Shown here: positions 41,291-52,913 of the stretch, piece by piece | How the letters are laid out: every line of letters begins with the position of its first letter | How positions within the stretch are numbered: position 1 is the first letter of the stretch | Source of the DNA: Caballeronia zhejiangensis | Lineage (GTDB): Bacteria > Pseudomonadota > Gammaproteobacteria > Burkholderiales > Burkholderiaceae | Assembly: GCF_000698575.1 (NCBI RefSeq) | Contig: NZ_JFHD01000014.1 | Span: 1 to 64,000, forward strand | DNA length: 64,000 bases | Reading direction: 5' to 3' | The notes under the pieces: model-generated | Database searches by the model: none | Told to the model about the DNA's origin: nothing | Seen by the model: the letters and a program-made list of their open reading frames with translations, nothing else | Program-made: the position numbers and the translations under genes

Positions 41291-41360
41291 TATTCGCTCC
41301 TGATAGTCAATTCTGTTGCGTGCCAGTCATCAGACTCGGTTGATCGCATTAATTCGCAAA

Positions 41361-41903
41361 TTAAGCGGTCAGAGCCGTCTGCATGCTGGCGAGGCGCGCG
41401 CGGACCGAGGTATCGAGCACTTCGTCGCCAACCGTCACGCGAACGCCGCCGATCAGCGACTGATCGATTTCGACGGTCGGTTTCAGCTTGCGCTGGAACT
41501 TGCGTTCGAGGCTTGCAACGAGGTCGTTCAACTGTTCGCCTTCGAGGGGGAACGCGCTCACGATGTGAGCATCGGCAGCACCTTCACGGGCGTTCTTCAG
41601 CTCGTCGAACTGGACGGCGATTTCCGGCAGCAGCGGCAGGCGATGGTTCTCGACCAGCATGCCGACGAAGTTCTTCGCTTGAGGCTGGCTTTGGGCCAAC
41701 GGCGACTTCACTGCGGCGAGCAGGAGATCGACGATTTGCTGGCGGCTCACCTTCGGGCTCGAAGCGACCGTTTCCACTTCGGGCAGACGCGCAACCTGTG
41801 CCAGCTCCTCAACGAAGGTGGACCAGCCCGCGAGATCGCCGGTTTCGGCCACGCGGAACAGCGCTTCTGCGTAAGGACGAGCGATGGTTGCAAGTTCGGC
41901 CAT
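41361..41903 (-). CDS. atpH: ATP synthase F1 delta subunit
   Basis: Peripheral stalk subunit linking F1 to the b dimer. The 180-residue product begins [20 protein letters not shown] and ends with [27 protein letters not shown], both diagnostic for delta. It follows atpF with 2 bases between, implying translational coupling. Confidence 0.97.
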   Translation of the reverse strand: MAELATIARPYAEALFRVAETGDLAGWSTFVEELAQVARLPEVETVASSPKVSRQQIVDLLLAAVKSPLAQSQPQAKNFVGMLVENHRLPLLPEIAVQFDELKNAREGAADAHIVSAFPLEGEQLNDLVASLERKFQRKLKPTVEIDQSLIGGVRVTVGDEVLDTSVRARLASMQTALTA

Positions 41904-41905
41904 GA

Positions 41906-42376
41906 TCAGAGCTCGGTTTTGAGTTGATTCAGCAGATCGGCGTGTGCCTTCTGATCGACTTCGCGCTTCAGAATCTGCTCAGCGCCTTTCACAGCCAGCG
42001 CAGCGACTTCGCCACGCAGCGCTTCGCGAGCCTTCACGATTTGCTGGTCGGCGTCGGCCTTGGCTTGCGCAACGATACGCGCGGCTTCGGCTTGAGCGTT
42101 GGCCTTGATTTCTTCTGCGACTGCGGCAGCGCGCTTTTCAGCGTCGGCGATGCGTTGCTGGCCGTCGTTGCGCGCTTGCGCGAGTTCCTGGTCGACGCGC
42201 TTGTGCGCAGCTTCGAGTTCCGCTTTGCCCTTGTCGGCGGCGGCGAGGCCGTCGGCAATCTTCTTCGAGCGCTCGTCGAGGGCGTTGATCAACGGCGGCC
42301 ACACGAACTTCATCGTGAACCACGCGAGGATCAGAAACACGACCATTTGCGCAAACAGGGTTGCGTTGAGATTCAC
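41906..42376 (-). CDS. atpF: ATP synthase Fo b subunit
   Basis: Stator subunit. The 156-residue product has one N-terminal membrane helix ([23 protein letters not shown]) followed by a long charged coiled coil ([38 protein letters not shown]...). GTG start with AAGGAAACACC upstream. Only a single b-type gene is present, so the stalk should be a homodimer. Confidence 0.97.
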   Translation of the reverse strand: MNLNATLFAQMVVFLILAWFTMKFVWPPLINALDERSKKIADGLAAADKGKAELEAAHKRVDQELAQARNDGQQRIADAEKRAAAVAEEIKANAQAEAARIVAQAKADADQQIVKAREALRGEVAALAVKGAEQILKREVDQKAHADLLNQLKTEL

Positions 42377-42509
42377 GGTGTTTCCTTAAACGTTGCTTGA
42401 TCGGAGGTGAAACGGTTAAAAGGCGCTCATCGGCTTGTTGAGCTCGATCAGCGCCTCACCCGTTCCGTTAAGCGTCTTTAAAAAGTCAGACGCACACTTC
42501 CGAGGAACC

Positions 42510-43720
<1,211 letters not shown>

Positions 43721-43897
43721 ATCGTTAAAGCCACCCAAATTGTCAAAAATCTTTCGCCGCCTGTCGCTTCCGAGCCGCCGCTTCGCGGCGCGGCTCCGGG
43801 TCGAGAGGCCCGAGTGCGGCACAACGTCCGCACTTGTTCATACGTGATGCTACTTACAATCCGTGCTGCGGGCACTTACCTGGGACGTCAAGAATCG

Positions 43898-44443
43898 TCA
43901 CCGAAGCGCCATTGCAACCCAGTAAGTCTTCAGAGCGACGATGTACGTAACGAGCAGCGGCAACCACAACGCGCTCTTGTACCAGTACGCGACCGCCACG
44001 AACATGGCGATCGTCGCTCCCATCTTGAGCGCTTCGCCGATCATCCAGCTCATGATCGTCTCCGCGCCGCTCTTCGCCCGCAGGCGCGCGGCGAACAGAG
44101 CGCTCGGCACCCAGCAGATCGCTCCCCCCAGAAATGCGGACAGCGCAGCATCGCCCGGCGGCTTGTAGAACAGCCACCACAACAGCGTCGCACCCAGGGA
44201 CAAAACCATTTGCGCTGCCACGACCTTAAACGGCGTGACACGCGATGGACGACTCACCTCGGGCCCAAACAGCTTCTGTGCCTGATCCCGCGTGAGCGGA
44301 ACGATATTATTTTCTTGCGCTTCGGCATCCCACGAGTCGCTCGACGAACTGCGCGGCTGATTTCCGGAGGCGTTTTCATCGCCGGTTGCGTGAGCGTCCG
44401 GCGCTCGATTTTCCTCTCGCACCGTCTTCCAACCTTCAACCAA
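43898..44443 (-). CDS. atpI: ATP synthase subunit I (AtpI)
   Basis: A 181-residue membrane protein at the head of the atp operon. A hydrophilic N-terminal tail (residues 1-70) is followed by four hydrophobic helices (VVAAQMVLSLGATLLWWLF and later segments, ending LPLLVTYIVALKTYWVAMAL). AtpI is thought to help c-ring assembly. It is longer than E. coli AtpI because of the extra N-terminal tail. First gene after the strong promoter at 44511-44539. Confidence 0.92.
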   Translation of the reverse strand: MVEGWKTVREENRAPDAHATGDENASGNQPRSSSSDSWDAEAQENNIVPLTRDQAQKLFGPEVSRPSRVTPFKVVAAQMVLSLGATLLWWLFYKPPGDAALSAFLGGAICWVPSALFAARLRAKSGAETIMSWMIGEALKMGATIAMFVAVAYWYKSALWLPLLVTYIVALKTYWVAMALR

Positions 44444-44510
44444 AAGTCCGGGAAAATCACCCTGCGCTTTCGCTGCGCTTTCGAGGTGGCCTAGCTGATA
44501 AATCCGGGCG

Positions 44511-44539
44511 ATTGTAAGCGATTGTTGTCACGGATTCAA
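44511..44539 (-). promoter_or_regulatory. atp operon promoter
   Basis: On the minus strand TTGAAT (44534-44539), 17-base spacer and TACAAT (44511-44516) make a good sigma-70 promoter about 70 bases before the atpI start. Predicted start about 44504. No other strong promoter seen ahead of atpI. Confidence 0.7.
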
Positions 44540-44576
44540 TAGTTTAGGCGCGTCAAAAACCAAGCAGACGAACCTT

Positions 44577-44604
44577 AAAAAACGGTCTCAAAAGCGAGAC
44601 TTTC
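44577..44604 (-). terminator. Terminator after the YbiR-like transporter gene
   Basis: GTCTC-(6)-GAGAC with a TTTTTT run on the minus strand lies 50 bases past the transporter stop. A further 16-base perfect palindrome, CCTTGCAATTGCAAGG (44604-44619 region), sits between stop and hairpin. Together they should separate the par/transporter transcript from the atp operon. Confidence 0.6.
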
Positions 44605-44654
44605 CTTGCAATTGCAAGGAGATTTTCATTCGATGGAGGAGCCTGCGCCGAGCA

Positions 44655-45791
44655 TCAAACGAGCGCCCAGCCGATGACGATTGCCACGATCCAGAACGGG
44701 ATCGACACCATGTGAAATGGCATCCACATGCCTTTTTCACCCGACAAGCGCACGGCGATGAGATTCGCGAGCGAACCGATTGCGATACCGAATCCACCGA
44801 CGCTCACGCCAAATGCGAGCGCGCGCCAGTCCTTCGAGAACTCCGCGAGCACGATGGCCGCCGGCACGTTGCTGATGGCCTGCGACAGCACCGCGCCCGC
44901 CGCATACGCGCGCATCGGCGTATCGATGCCTATATGGGCGATGCCTGCGTGAATCGACGGCAACGCGGCCGCGCTGCGCAGCACGATGAACATCATCACG
45001 AAGATGAGGAGCAGCAGCCAGTCGATCTTCAACACGACTTCACGTCGCCACAACAGGAAGACGGCCGCCAGAACGGCCAGCGCCGGGCCGGCGTGATGCG
45101 CATCGGCGAGCGCGACGAACGCCGCAAACGCGAGCACGCTGACACCGCACAGCACGCGATCGACGCGATGTTCCTCGACATCGCCGGAAAGATCCAGCGG
45201 CTCCGCGCGGAACATCGCGAACGTGACGATGCCGAGCAGCGCCATCAACGCGGCGCACAGCGGCAGCATCGCCCAGACGAACGCCGGGAAGCCGACGCCG
45301 CTCGTCTGCCACAGGAAAAGGTTCTGGGGATTGCCGAGTGGCGTGAGAATCGAGCCTGCGTTGACCGACAGCGCAATGACGATGACGAGCCGTTTGATCG
45401 GCAGCGGCGCGAGCTTGTGCAACGACAAGGCGAGCGGGACGACGGCGAAAAGCGCTACGTCGTTGGTCAGCACCGTGGAGAGGCCCGCGGCGAGCGCCAC
45501 GAGGAGCAGCGCCAACGTGCGTTCGCCATGAATGTGATGCACGAGCCGATGCGCGGCCCACATCAGGAATCCTGATAATTCGATGGCCTTGGTCAGCACC
45601 AGCAGGCCCGCGAGTGTAAGCACCGTCTGCCAGTCGACGAGACCCGGCAGGGACATCCACGGACGTGGGTGGGCGATCTGCAACACGACGAGCGCGAATA
45701 CCAAAATGGCGAGAACCGGCTCTTTCGAGACGGCCCGCCAGATGCGCGCAAGAAAGTCGGAACGTGTACGGTTGACGTCGAATTCGGACAA
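44655..45791 (-). CDS. Ion transporter of the ArsB/SLC13 superfamily (YbiR-like)
   Basis: A 378-residue inner-membrane protein with about ten to eleven hydrophobic helices. LTNDVALFAVVPLAL and LSVNAGSILTPLGNPQNLFLWQ are the hallmark half-helix motifs of the arsenite/citrate/anion transporter superfamily, repeated as SQAISNVPAAIVLAEF and GSLANLIAVRLSGEKG in the second half. Length and pattern match E. coli YbiR. The transported ion is unknown. It lies 13 bp after parB on the same strand and may be co-transcribed with the par genes. Confidence 0.88.
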   Translation of the reverse strand: MSEFDVNRTRSDFLARIWRAVSKEPVLAILVFALVVLQIAHPRPWMSLPGLVDWQTVLTLAGLLVLTKAIELSGFLMWAAHRLVHHIHGERTLALLLVALAAGLSTVLTNDVALFAVVPLALSLHKLAPLPIKRLVIVIALSVNAGSILTPLGNPQNLFLWQTSGVGFPAFVWAMLPLCAALMALLGIVTFAMFRAEPLDLSGDVEEHRVDRVLCGVSVLAFAAFVALADAHHAGPALAVLAAVFLLWRREVVLKIDWLLLLIFVMMFIVLRSAAALPSIHAGIAHIGIDTPMRAYAAGAVLSQAISNVPAAIVLAEFSKDWRALAFGVSVGGFGIAIGSLANLIAVRLSGEKGMWMPFHMVSIPFWIVAIVIGWALV

Positions 45792-45803
45792 GATGTGCGC
45801 GGG

Positions 45804-46706
45804 TCAGGCTGTGGGAGTCGTCGCTTCGATGCTGCCGCGCAGCTTCGTCAGAATGCCTTCGAGCGAGTCGAGCGTGCCGAAATCGATCGTGACTTTTCCG
45901 CGCCCTCTTCCGCCCAGCTTGATCTTCACGTTGGCCGATAGCAGATCCGACAACTCTTCTTCGAGCCGACGCGTATCACGTCCGCCGTCGTTCGCGGCGC
46001 GTGCTTTTGTCGCAGGCGCTTCCTTGGTCGTCGCCGCGACGAGGCGCTCCGTTTCACGCACCGACAAGCGGCGATTGACAACGTGATTGGCAAGTTGAAT
46101 TTGCGTCGCTGCGTCGACGGCGAGCAGCGCGCGCGCGTGGCCCATGTCGAGGTCGCCGGCGAGGAGCATCGTCTGAACGGGCGTCGCCAGGTTCAAAAGA
46201 CGCAACAGATTAGAGACGGCGCTGCGCGAGCGGCCGACCGACTCGGCAGCCTGTTCGTGCGTGAAGCTGAACTCATCGAGCAGGCGCTGGATGCCCTGCG
46301 CCTCTTCCAGCGGATTCAAATCCTCGCGCTGGATGTTTTCGATCAGCGCCATCGCTGCGGCAGCCTGATCTGGCACGTTTTTTACGAGAACGGGGACTTC
46401 ATCGAGCCCCGCCAGGCGCGCGGCGCGAAAACGCCGCTCGCCTGCGATGATTTCATAGTGATCGTCGCCGACCGAGCGCACGAGGATCGGTTGCATCAGC
46501 CCTTGCGCGCGGATACTCGCCGCGAGCTCCTGCAGCGCGCCCTCGTCCATGCGCGTGCGCGGCTGATACTTCCCGGCCTGCAGCTTGTCGAGCGGCAACA
46601 CCGACGGCGTGCCTTCACCGCGCACGGCTTCCGTAATGTCGACGCTGCCGCCGAGCAATGCATCCAGGCCTCGGCCCAAACCCTTCTTTTTCATCACAGC
46701 GCTCAT
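45804..46706 (-). CDS. parB: Chromosome-partitioning protein ParB
   Basis: CTP-dependent clamp that loads at parS and spreads to organise the origin region. The 300-residue product from ATG (GGAGGAACCGAA upstream) starts MSAVMKKKGLGRGLDALLGG, where LGRGLDALL is the ParA-stimulating motif. The CTP-binding box GERRFRAA is at 89-96. The helix-turn-helix EEAQGIQRLLDEFSFTHEQAAESVGRSRSAVSNLLRLL binds parS, and a C-terminal dimer domain follows. The frame is open far upstream through parA but is not coding there. Confidence 0.97.
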   Translation of the reverse strand: MSAVMKKKGLGRGLDALLGGSVDITEAVRGEGTPSVLPLDKLQAGKYQPRTRMDEGALQELAASIRAQGLMQPILVRSVGDDHYEIIAGERRFRAARLAGLDEVPVLVKNVPDQAAAAMALIENIQREDLNPLEEAQGIQRLLDEFSFTHEQAAESVGRSRSAVSNLLRLLNLATPVQTMLLAGDLDMGHARALLAVDAATQIQLANHVVNRRLSVRETERLVAATTKEAPATKARAANDGGRDTRRLEEELSDLLSANVKIKLGGRGRGKVTIDFGTLDSLEGILTKLRGSIEATTPTA

Positions 46707-46750
46707 TTCGGTTCCTCCATCGGCGTGACTGCCGCATCGAATGGGTTTGC

Positions 46751-47530
46751 TTAGTTGAGGTCGAGCGCACGCACGCGCTCGATCATTTCCGTGCCGAACT
46801 GGATATACGCCTGCGCGCCGCGCGACGATTTGTCGAACACGACACCCGGCAGCCCGTAGCTCGGCGCCTCGGCAAGACGCACATTGCGCGGGATCACGAC
46901 ATCGAACAGCTTGCTGCCGAAATGCTCTTTCAATTGATCCGACACTTGTTGTTGCAGCGTGATCCGGGGATCGAACATCACGCGCAGCAAGCCGATGACC
47001 TTCAGGTCGCGGTTCAGATTGGCGTGAACCTGCTTGATCGTGTTCACGAGGTCGGACAGCCCCTCCAGCGCGAAGTATTCGCACTGCATCGGAATCACCA
47101 CGCCGTGCGCCGCGCACAACGCGTTGAGCGTCAGCAGCGAAAGTGCCGGGGGGCAATCGATCAGCACGAAGTCATAGTCATCGACTACTTCTTCGATCGC
47201 GACGCGAAGAATGCGCTCGCGGTTTTCCATGTCCACGAGTTCGACTTCCGCGCCAGCGAGTTCGCGATTGGCCGGCAGCACGTCGTAACCAACGGCCTCC
47301 GGACGGGTACGCGCTTCGCGCAGCGTGACGCCATCGACGAGCACTTCGTAAACCGTGTTCTCGCACGCGGCCTTGTCGATGCCGCTACCCATGGTCGCGT
47401 TGCCCTGCGGGTCCAGGTCGATCAGCAACACGCGCTGACCCAGCCCCGCGAGGCTCGCCGCGAGATTGACCGCTGTCGTGGTCTTTCCAACGCCGCCCTT
47501 CTGATTTGCGACGCAGAAGATTTTTGCCAT
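46751..47530 (-). CDS. parA: Chromosome-partitioning ATPase ParA (Soj)
   Basis: Nucleoid-bound ATPase that moves ParB-parS complexes. The 259-residue product has an intact deviant Walker A, KGGVGKTT at 11-18, the Walker A' LLIDLDPQGNAT and Walker B FVLIDCPPALSLLTLNAL. It is a chromosomal (short, no N-terminal HTH) ParA. 44 bp ahead of parB and 76 bp after rsmG. Confidence 0.98.
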   Translation of the reverse strand: MAKIFCVANQKGGVGKTTTAVNLAASLAGLGQRVLLIDLDPQGNATMGSGIDKAACENTVYEVLVDGVTLREARTRPEAVGYDVLPANRELAGAEVELVDMENRERILRVAIEEVVDDYDFVLIDCPPALSLLTLNALCAAHGVVIPMQCEYFALEGLSDLVNTIKQVHANLNRDLKVIGLLRVMFDPRITLQQQVSDQLKEHFGSKLFDVVIPRNVRLAEAPSYGLPGVVFDKSSRGAQAYIQFGTEMIERVRALDLN

Positions 47531-47606
47531 CGTTTAGTGTCCTCGTTTCTTCGCTGTCAGAAGATCAGCGTGCCTGGAATGGCGGATGAAAACCTTCAAC
47601 GAACCG

Positions 47607-48272
47607 TCATACCGGCTCGACGGCAATCTCGACGAGATGCCGTTCGGCGTCGAGCATCGGCACATTCAAGCGCTCGATGCCGAGCACCGTGGCGCCCGCC
47701 GGCACTCGCGCGGCTTCGGCATCTGGCTTCACCCCTTTCATCGCCAGAATCCGCCCGTTGTCCGCAACCAGATGACGCGAAAGTGTAACGAAATCGGAGA
47801 GCTCTGCGAATGCGCGCGACACGATTACATCGAATTTTTCCGGTACTTCGATGCCCGGACGTAAACTTTCGACGCGCCCGGTTGCGACAGACAGATTGTT
47901 CAGACCTAACTGGGCCTTCGCCTGCGACTGAAAAGCTGTTTTCTTGTGGACGATGTCATTCAACGTCACACGCACATCGGGCTGCGCGATCGCCAGCACG
48001 ACGCCGGGCAAACCGCCGCCCGAACCGACGTCCAGCAGGGTCGACGGATTTCGCGCGGATACAGCCGGGACGATCGCAAGCGAATCGAGAATGTGCTGGA
48101 TCAGCATCTGCTGCGGGTCGCGGATTGCCGTCAAGTTATAGACGGAGTTCCACTTGCCGAGCAGCGCGACATAATCGAGTAATTTCTGGCTTTGCGAAGA
48201 CGACAGCGCGAGGCCGAGCGCGGAGACGCCCTTTTCGAGCGTCGTCGCCAGAGTTTGGTTGCGCTCCGTCAT
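47607..48272 (-). CDS. rsmG: 16S rRNA (guanine527-N7) methyltransferase
   Basis: Methylates G527 of 16S rRNA. The 221-residue product has the family features [34 protein letters not shown] and the SAM-binding loop [21 protein letters not shown], then [15 protein letters not shown]. Its ATG overlaps the mnmG stop by four bases (ATGA), so translation is coupled to mnmG, as is common for this gene pair. Confidence 0.97.
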   Translation of the reverse strand: MTERNQTLATTLEKGVSALGLALSSSQSQKLLDYVALLGKWNSVYNLTAIRDPQQMLIQHILDSLAIVPAVSARNPSTLLDVGSGGGLPGVVLAIAQPDVRVTLNDIVHKKTAFQSQAKAQLGLNNLSVATGRVESLRPGIEVPEKFDVIVSRAFAELSDFVTLSRHLVADNGRILAMKGVKPDAEAARVPAGATVLGIERLNVPMLDAERHLVEIAVEPV

Positions 48273-50233
48273 TGAACCGCCGTCGTATTACGGCTTGACG
48301 AATCGTCGCTAGGCGAGTTGAGGCCGCGACGTCCCGCGCCGCGCTTCAGATGCACCATCAGCAGCGAGATCGCGGCCGGCGTAATGCCCGAGATTCGCGA
48401 TGCCTGACCGATGGTCTCAGGCCGGTGCTGAATCAGTTTCTGGCGAGCTTCAAACGACAAGCCGCGGACTTCGTTGTAGTCGAGACCTTCGGGCAGGCGC
48501 GTATTTTCCTGCGCGTCGTTCCGCACGATCTCGTCCGCTTGCCTGTCGATGTAACCTTGATACTTCACGCCGATTTCGATTTGCTCCTTGATCTGGCTGA
48601 GAAGAACCGAATCCTCCGCTAACGGCGCGTCCGGGCCACAAGCTCCGTCGCGCAGCGCGCAGATGCCGTCGTACGAAACACCCGGCCGGCGCAGCAGATC
48701 CGCCAAGCTGTACTCATGGTCGATCGGCTTGCCGAGCAACGCGGTCGCCTCTTCGGCCGGCAGCGTCTTCGGGTTGACCCATGTCGAGCGAAGACGCTGT
48801 GTTTCACGTGAAACAGCGTCGCGCTTGCGGCTGAACGCGTCCCAGCGAATATCGTCGATGACACCAAGCTCGCGGCCAATTTCCGTGAGACGCATATCCG
48901 CGTTGTCCTCGCGGAGTGACAGACGGTACTCTGCGCGGCTCGTGAACATGCGGTACGGCTCAGATACGCCCCGCGTCACGAGATCGTCTACGAGCACGCC
49001 CAGATACGCCTGATCTCGACGCGGCGACCACGCCTCTTTACCTTGGACTTGGAGTCCGGCGTTGATTCCCGCAAGCAAGCCTTGCGCAGCGGCCTCTTCG
49101 TAGCCGGTCGTACCGTTGATCTGTCCGGCGAAGAACAAGCCGTTGATCGCCTTCGTTTCCAACGACGCCTTCAGCGCCCGCGGATCGAAGTAGTCGTATT
49201 CGATCGCATAGCCAGGACGAAGGATGTGCGCGTGCTCCAGGCCCCGCATCGAGCGCACGAGCTCGAGTTGCACGTCGAACGGCAGACTCGTGGAGATGCC
49301 GTTGGGATAGAACTCGTTCGTGGTCAGTCCTTCCGGCTCCAAGAAGATCTGGTGCGCGTCTTTCGAAGCGAAGCGGTGGATCTTGTCCTCGATCGACGGG
49401 CAATAGCGCGGTCCGACGCCTTCAATAACGCCCGTATACATCGGCGATCGATCGAGTCCGGAGCGGATGATGTCATGCGTCCGCGCATTCGTGTGCGTGA
49501 CCCAGCACGGCAATTGACGCGGATGCTGCTCTACTCGACCCAGAAACGAGAACACCGGGATCGGATCGAGGTCGCCCGGTTGCTCTTCGAGCTGAGAGAA
49601 ATCTATCGTGCGGCCATCGATGCGCGGCGGCGTGCCCGTTTTGAGACGGCCCTGAGGCAGCTTCAATTCCTTCAGACGCGCGGAAAGCGACACCGCAGCG
49701 GGATCGCCCGCGCGACCGCCGACATAGTTATTCAGACCAACGTGGATCTTCCCATCGAGGAACGTCCCTGCGGTCAGTACGACGGCGCGCGCGCGAAAAC
49801 GCAGACCCACCTGGGTCACAGCACCGACGACGCGATCGCCCTCGACCATCAAATCATCGACCGCTTGCTGGAACAGCCAGAGATTCGGTTGATTTTCCAG
49901 CCGATGGCGGATCGCCTGCTTGTACAGAAGGCGATCAGCTTGGGCGCGCGTCGCCCGCACCGCCGGCCCCTTCGACGAATTGAGAATGCGGAACTGAATG
50001 CCGGACTCGTCCGTCGCCGCAGCCATGGCGCCGCCGAGCGCGTCGACCTCCTTGACGAGATGGCCTTTGCCAATCCCGCCGATGGACGGATTACAGCTCA
50101 TCTGACCGAGCGTCTCGATGTTATGGGTCAAAAGCAGCGTTTTGCAGCCCATACGCGCGGAGGCGAGCGCCGCCTCAGTGCCCGCGTGACCGCCTCCGAC
50201 GACGATCACATCAAATTCTGTGGGATAAAGCAT
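48269..50233 (-). CDS. mnmG: tRNA uridine 5-carboxymethylaminomethyl modification enzyme MnmG
   Basis: FAD-dependent partner of MnmE that modifies U34 of several tRNAs. The 654-residue product from ATG starts [29 protein letters not shown], the usual N-terminus, with the dinucleotide motif at 13-18. A GTG eight codons upstream is less likely. [24 protein letters not shown] and [17 protein letters not shown] are the MnmG signatures. A perfect parS core lies inside the gene near codon 475. Confidence 0.97.
   Translation of the reverse strand: MLYPTEFDVIVVGGGHAGTEAALASARMGCKTLLLTHNIETLGQMSCNPSIGGIGKGHLVKEVDALGGAMAAATDESGIQFRILNSSKGPAVRATRAQADRLLYKQAIRHRLENQPNLWLFQQAVDDLMVEGDRVVGAVTQVGLRFRARAVVLTAGTFLDGKIHVGLNNYVGGRAGDPAAVSLSARLKELKLPQGRLKTGTPPRIDGRTIDFSQLEEQPGDLDPIPVFSFLGRVEQHPRQLPCWVTHTNARTHDIIRSGLDRSPMYTGVIEGVGPRYCPSIEDKIHRFASKDAHQIFLEPEGLTTNEFYPNGISTSLPFDVQLELVRSMRGLEHAHILRPGYAIEYDYFDPRALKASLETKAINGLFFAGQINGTTGYEEAAAQGLLAGINAGLQVQGKEAWSPRRDQAYLGVLVDDLVTRGVSEPYRMFTSRAEYRLSLREDNADMRLTEIGRELGVIDDIRWDAFSRKRDAVSRETQRLRSTWVNPKTLPAEEATALLGKPIDHEYSLADLLRRPGVSYDGICALRDGACGPDAPLAEDSVLLSQIKEQIEIGVKYQGYIDRQADEIVRNDAQENTRLPEGLDYNEVRGLSFEARQKLIQHRPETIGQASRISGITPAAISLLMVHLKRGAGRRGLNSPSDDSSSRNTTAVQ
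48800..48815. other. parS site 1 (inside mnmG)
   Basis: TGTTTCACGTGAAACA is a perfect 16-base match to the near-universal ParB target. Flanking GACGCT and AGCGTC extend the symmetry with a two-base offset. It lies in the coding sequence of mnmG, 1.3-2 kb from parA-parB, so it should nucleate ParB loading. Confidence 0.93.
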
Positions 50234-50338
50234 TGGGATATCGTGTGCGAACGACACGAACCTGAAGAGAGAATAGCTTTGAATTATAACGGTTTCTTCC
50301 CGCCCTCGAATTCGCTCGAACGGCCCGCGACGAAAAAA

Positions 50339-50366
50339 ATGGCGTGTTTCACGTGAAACACGCCAT
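50339..50366. other. parS site 2, 28-bp perfect palindrome that also looks like a terminator
   Basis: The 16-base core TGTTTCACGTGAAACA (50345-50360) is a perfect parS. The symmetry continues perfectly to 28 bases (ATGGCG at the left end, CGCCAT at the right). On the minus strand the second arm is followed directly by a T-run (complement of the seven A residues before 50339). The RNA would form a 12-bp stem with an ACGT loop and a U-tail, an intrinsic terminator for the livF-ended operon whose stop is 25 bases before. Confidence 0.9.
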
Positions 50367-50390
50367 CGGTGGGCACCGCCGTTGTGGCGT

Positions 50391-51137
50391 CTAAGCCACC
50401 TTCTTCGTCAGGCCAAGATAAGTCTCGATAACTTGGGGATTGTGTTGAAGCGCATCGGCGTTCCCTTCGAGGGCAAACTCACCCGTCTCGAGAACATAGC
50501 CGTAGTCGGAGATTTGCAGCGCCGCGCGTGCATTTTGTTCAATCAGCAGCGTGGCAACGCCCGTCTGACGCAGAGCGCTGATGATATGGAAAATCTCCCT
50601 GACGATCAGCGGCGCCAGCCCGAGGCTCGGCTCGTCGAGCATGAGAAGTTGCGGCTTACCCATCAGCGCGCGACCCACCGCCAGCATCTGCCGCTCTCCA
50701 CCCGACAAGGTTCCGGCCGCTTGCTTCCGCCGTTCCTTCAGTCGCGGGAAAAGCTGAAACACATGATCGAGCTGATCAAGGTAATTCCGTTCGCCTGCCT
50801 TCTTACGCCGATAAGCGCCGAGCACGAGGTTGTCCTCTACCGCCATCGTCGCGAATAGCTCGCGTTTTTCCGGCACCAGGCACATTCCACGTGCGACACG
50901 ACGCTCAATCGGTAACGCAGAGATATCTTCTCCAAGATATCGCACAACGCCCTTCGAATGCCCCGTCTGCGGCAGCGCACCCATGATCGCGTTAAGCAGC
51001 GTCGACTTTCCTGCGCCGTTCGGCCCGATGACGGAAACGATCTGCCCCGCGCCGACGGTGAGCTTGCCGTCGTGCAACGCCTCGACCTTGCCGTAGCGTA
51101 CCGACAAGCCGTCCACTTGAAGAATCGGATCTGCCAT
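50391..51137 (-). CDS. livF: ABC transporter ATP-binding protein, LivF type
   Basis: One of two ATPases of a branched-chain-amino-acid-type (HAAT) importer. The 248-residue product has Walker [17 protein letters not shown], signature [16 protein letters not shown] and Walker [17 protein letters not shown]. The ATG overlaps the stop of the livM-livG fusion gene (TGATG), with GGTGGAG upstream; a GTG one codon earlier is possible. Last gene of the first liv operon; followed by the parS/terminator palindrome. Confidence 0.95.
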   Translation of the reverse strand: MADPILQVDGLSVRYGKVEALHDGKLTVGAGQIVSVIGPNGAGKSTLLNAIMGALPQTGHSKGVVRYLGEDISALPIERRVARGMCLVPEKRELFATMAVEDNLVLGAYRRKKAGERNYLDQLDHVFQLFPRLKERRKQAAGTLSGGERQMLAVGRALMGKPQLLMLDEPSLGLAPLIVREIFHIISALRQTGVATLLIEQNARAALQISDYGYVLETGEFALEGNADALQHNPQVIETYLGLTKKVA

Positions 51138-52909
51138 CACTCCACCCCACCCAAATATGCTTCGAGCACCGCAGGATCCTTCTGGACTTCTGTCGGCAAT
51201 CCTTCGGCGATCTTGGTGCCGAACTCCATCACCACAAGCCGATCCGTCAGATTCATCACGAAGTCCATGTCGTGTTCGACCAGAAGAATGCTCATCCCTT
51301 CGGCGCGAAGTTTTCGCAGCAAGTCAGCCAGTTGTAGCTTTTCCTGATACCGCAAGCCAGCGGCAGGTTCGTCCAAGAGCAACAGAGTCGGATCGCAGCA
51401 CAGCGCGCGGGCGATTTCCAGAATCCGCTGCTGACCCAGCGCGAGACTCCCCGCTTCGCTATAAATATGCTTCTCCAGCCCGACGCGCTTGATCTGCTTC
51501 GCGGCCTCCGCCATCAGCCGCGCTTCCTCCGCCGCATTCAGACGGACGACGCTGCGCCAGACGCCCGTATTGCCACGCAAATGCGCTCCGATCGCGACGT
51601 TCTCCAGAACCGTCATCCCCGGCAGCATCTTGACGTGTTGAAACGTCCGCCCGATGCCACGTTTGACGATCTCGCGCGAAGTCAGCTTCTCGATGCGTTC
51701 GCCGTGAAAACTGATCGCGCCGCTCGTCGCTTGAAGCACGCCTGTGACGAGATTGAACGTCGTGGATTTGCCTGCGCCGTTTGGTCCGATCAAACCGATG
51801 ATCTCGCCCGCCTTCACCTCGAAACTGACATCATTCACCGCGACGAGCCCACCGAACTGCTTGCGCGCCTTGTCGACAACCAGCAAGCGCTCGCCCGCCG
51901 TGGGTTTGCTGCGCTGCGGCAGGGCGTCGCCGTGATCTGGAACCTGAGCGCGAGGACCACGAGGAAAGATGCGCGCGACGAACGGCCATACGCCCTGTCT
52001 CGCGTATTGCAACAGCAGAACCATCACGACGCCGAAAACGATGATCTCAAAGTTGCCGTTGGCGCCGATCAGCTTGGGCAGAAGCGTCTGCAGATAATCC
52101 TGCAGAACGGTGAGGATCGTCGCACCGAGAATCGCACCCCAGACGTGCGACACGCCGCCGACCACCGCCATGAACAGGAACTCGATGCCGTGATTCAGCC
52201 CGAACGGCGTCGGATTCACCGCGCGCTGCAAGTGCGCGTACAGGAAGCCGGAAATGGCCGCCAGAACTGCTGCATAGATGAAAATGACCACGCGCATCCA
52301 CGCAGTATTGACGCCCATCGCCTCGGCCATCGTGCCGCCTCCGCGCAATGCGCGAATCGCGCGGCCGGGCCGACTATTAAGCAGATTCTGAACAGATATC
52401 ACCGCGAGCAGCACGACGACCCAGATCAGGTAGTAGATGCTGCGCCCCGATTCGAGCTGCCAGCCGAACACGTTGAGCACCGGAATCCCATTGATGCCGT
52501 CGTACTTGCCGAGCAGTTCCATGTTGCCGAACAGATAGAACAGCGAGAGGCCCCACGCGATCGTCCCGAGCGGCAGAAAGTGCCCGGACAGACGCATGGT
52601 GATAAGACCGAGCAGCAGCGCGATAAATGCCGTCAGCACGACGCCTGCGATGAGCGCGAGCCACGGCGAGACGCCATAGCGCGTCGTCAGGAAGGCCGTC
52701 GCGTATGCGCCCACGCCGACAAACGCAGCCTGGCCGAAGCTCGTCATCCCGCCGATGCCCGTCAGCAGAACGAGGCCGATCGCGACGATCGAATAGAGGC
52801 CGATGTAGTTCAGCAGCGTGATCCAGTACTCGGGCACGGCGACCGGCCCGGGCAGAATCGGCAACGCGAAAACGATCAGCAGAAAGATCCAGAAAGAACG
52901 GAATTTCAT
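51137..52909 (-). CDS. Fused permease-ATPase (LivM-LivG) of a HAAT ABC importer
   Basis: A 590-residue fusion. Residues about 1-310 are a LivM permease with eight to nine membrane helices ([45 protein letters not shown]). After a charged linker with [24 protein letters not shown], residues about 345-590 are a LivG ATPase: Walker [17 protein letters not shown], signature [18 protein letters not shown], Walker [18 protein letters not shown] eight bases before the chosen ATG; an upstream ATG would overlap livH. This layout recurs in some Burkholderiales transporters. It lies between livH and livF. Confidence 0.92.
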   Translation of the reverse strand: MKFRSFWIFLLIVFALPILPGPVAVPEYWITLLNYIGLYSIVAIGLVLLTGIGGMTSFGQAAFVGVGAYATAFLTTRYGVSPWLALIAGVVLTAFIALLLGLITMRLSGHFLPLGTIAWGLSLFYLFGNMELLGKYDGINGIPVLNVFGWQLESGRSIYYLIWVVVLLAVISVQNLLNSRPGRAIRALRGGGTMAEAMGVNTAWMRVVIFIYAAVLAAISGFLYAHLQRAVNPTPFGLNHGIEFLFMAVVGGVSHVWGAILGATILTVLQDYLQTLLPKLIGANGNFEIIVFGVVMVLLLQYARQGVWPFVARIFPRGPRAQVPDHGDALPQRSKPTAGERLLVVDKARKQFGGLVAVNDVSFEVKAGEIIGLIGPNGAGKSTTFNLVTGVLQATSGAISFHGERIEKLTSREIVKRGIGRTFQHVKMLPGMTVLENVAIGAHLRGNTGVWRSVVRLNAAEEARLMAEAAKQIKRVGLEKHIYSEAGSLALGQQRILEIARALCCDPTLLLLDEPAAGLRYQEKLQLADLLRKLRAEGMSILLVEHDMDFVMNLTDRLVVMEFGTKIAEGLPTEVQKDPAVLEAYLGGVE

Positions 52910-52913
52910 CGGC

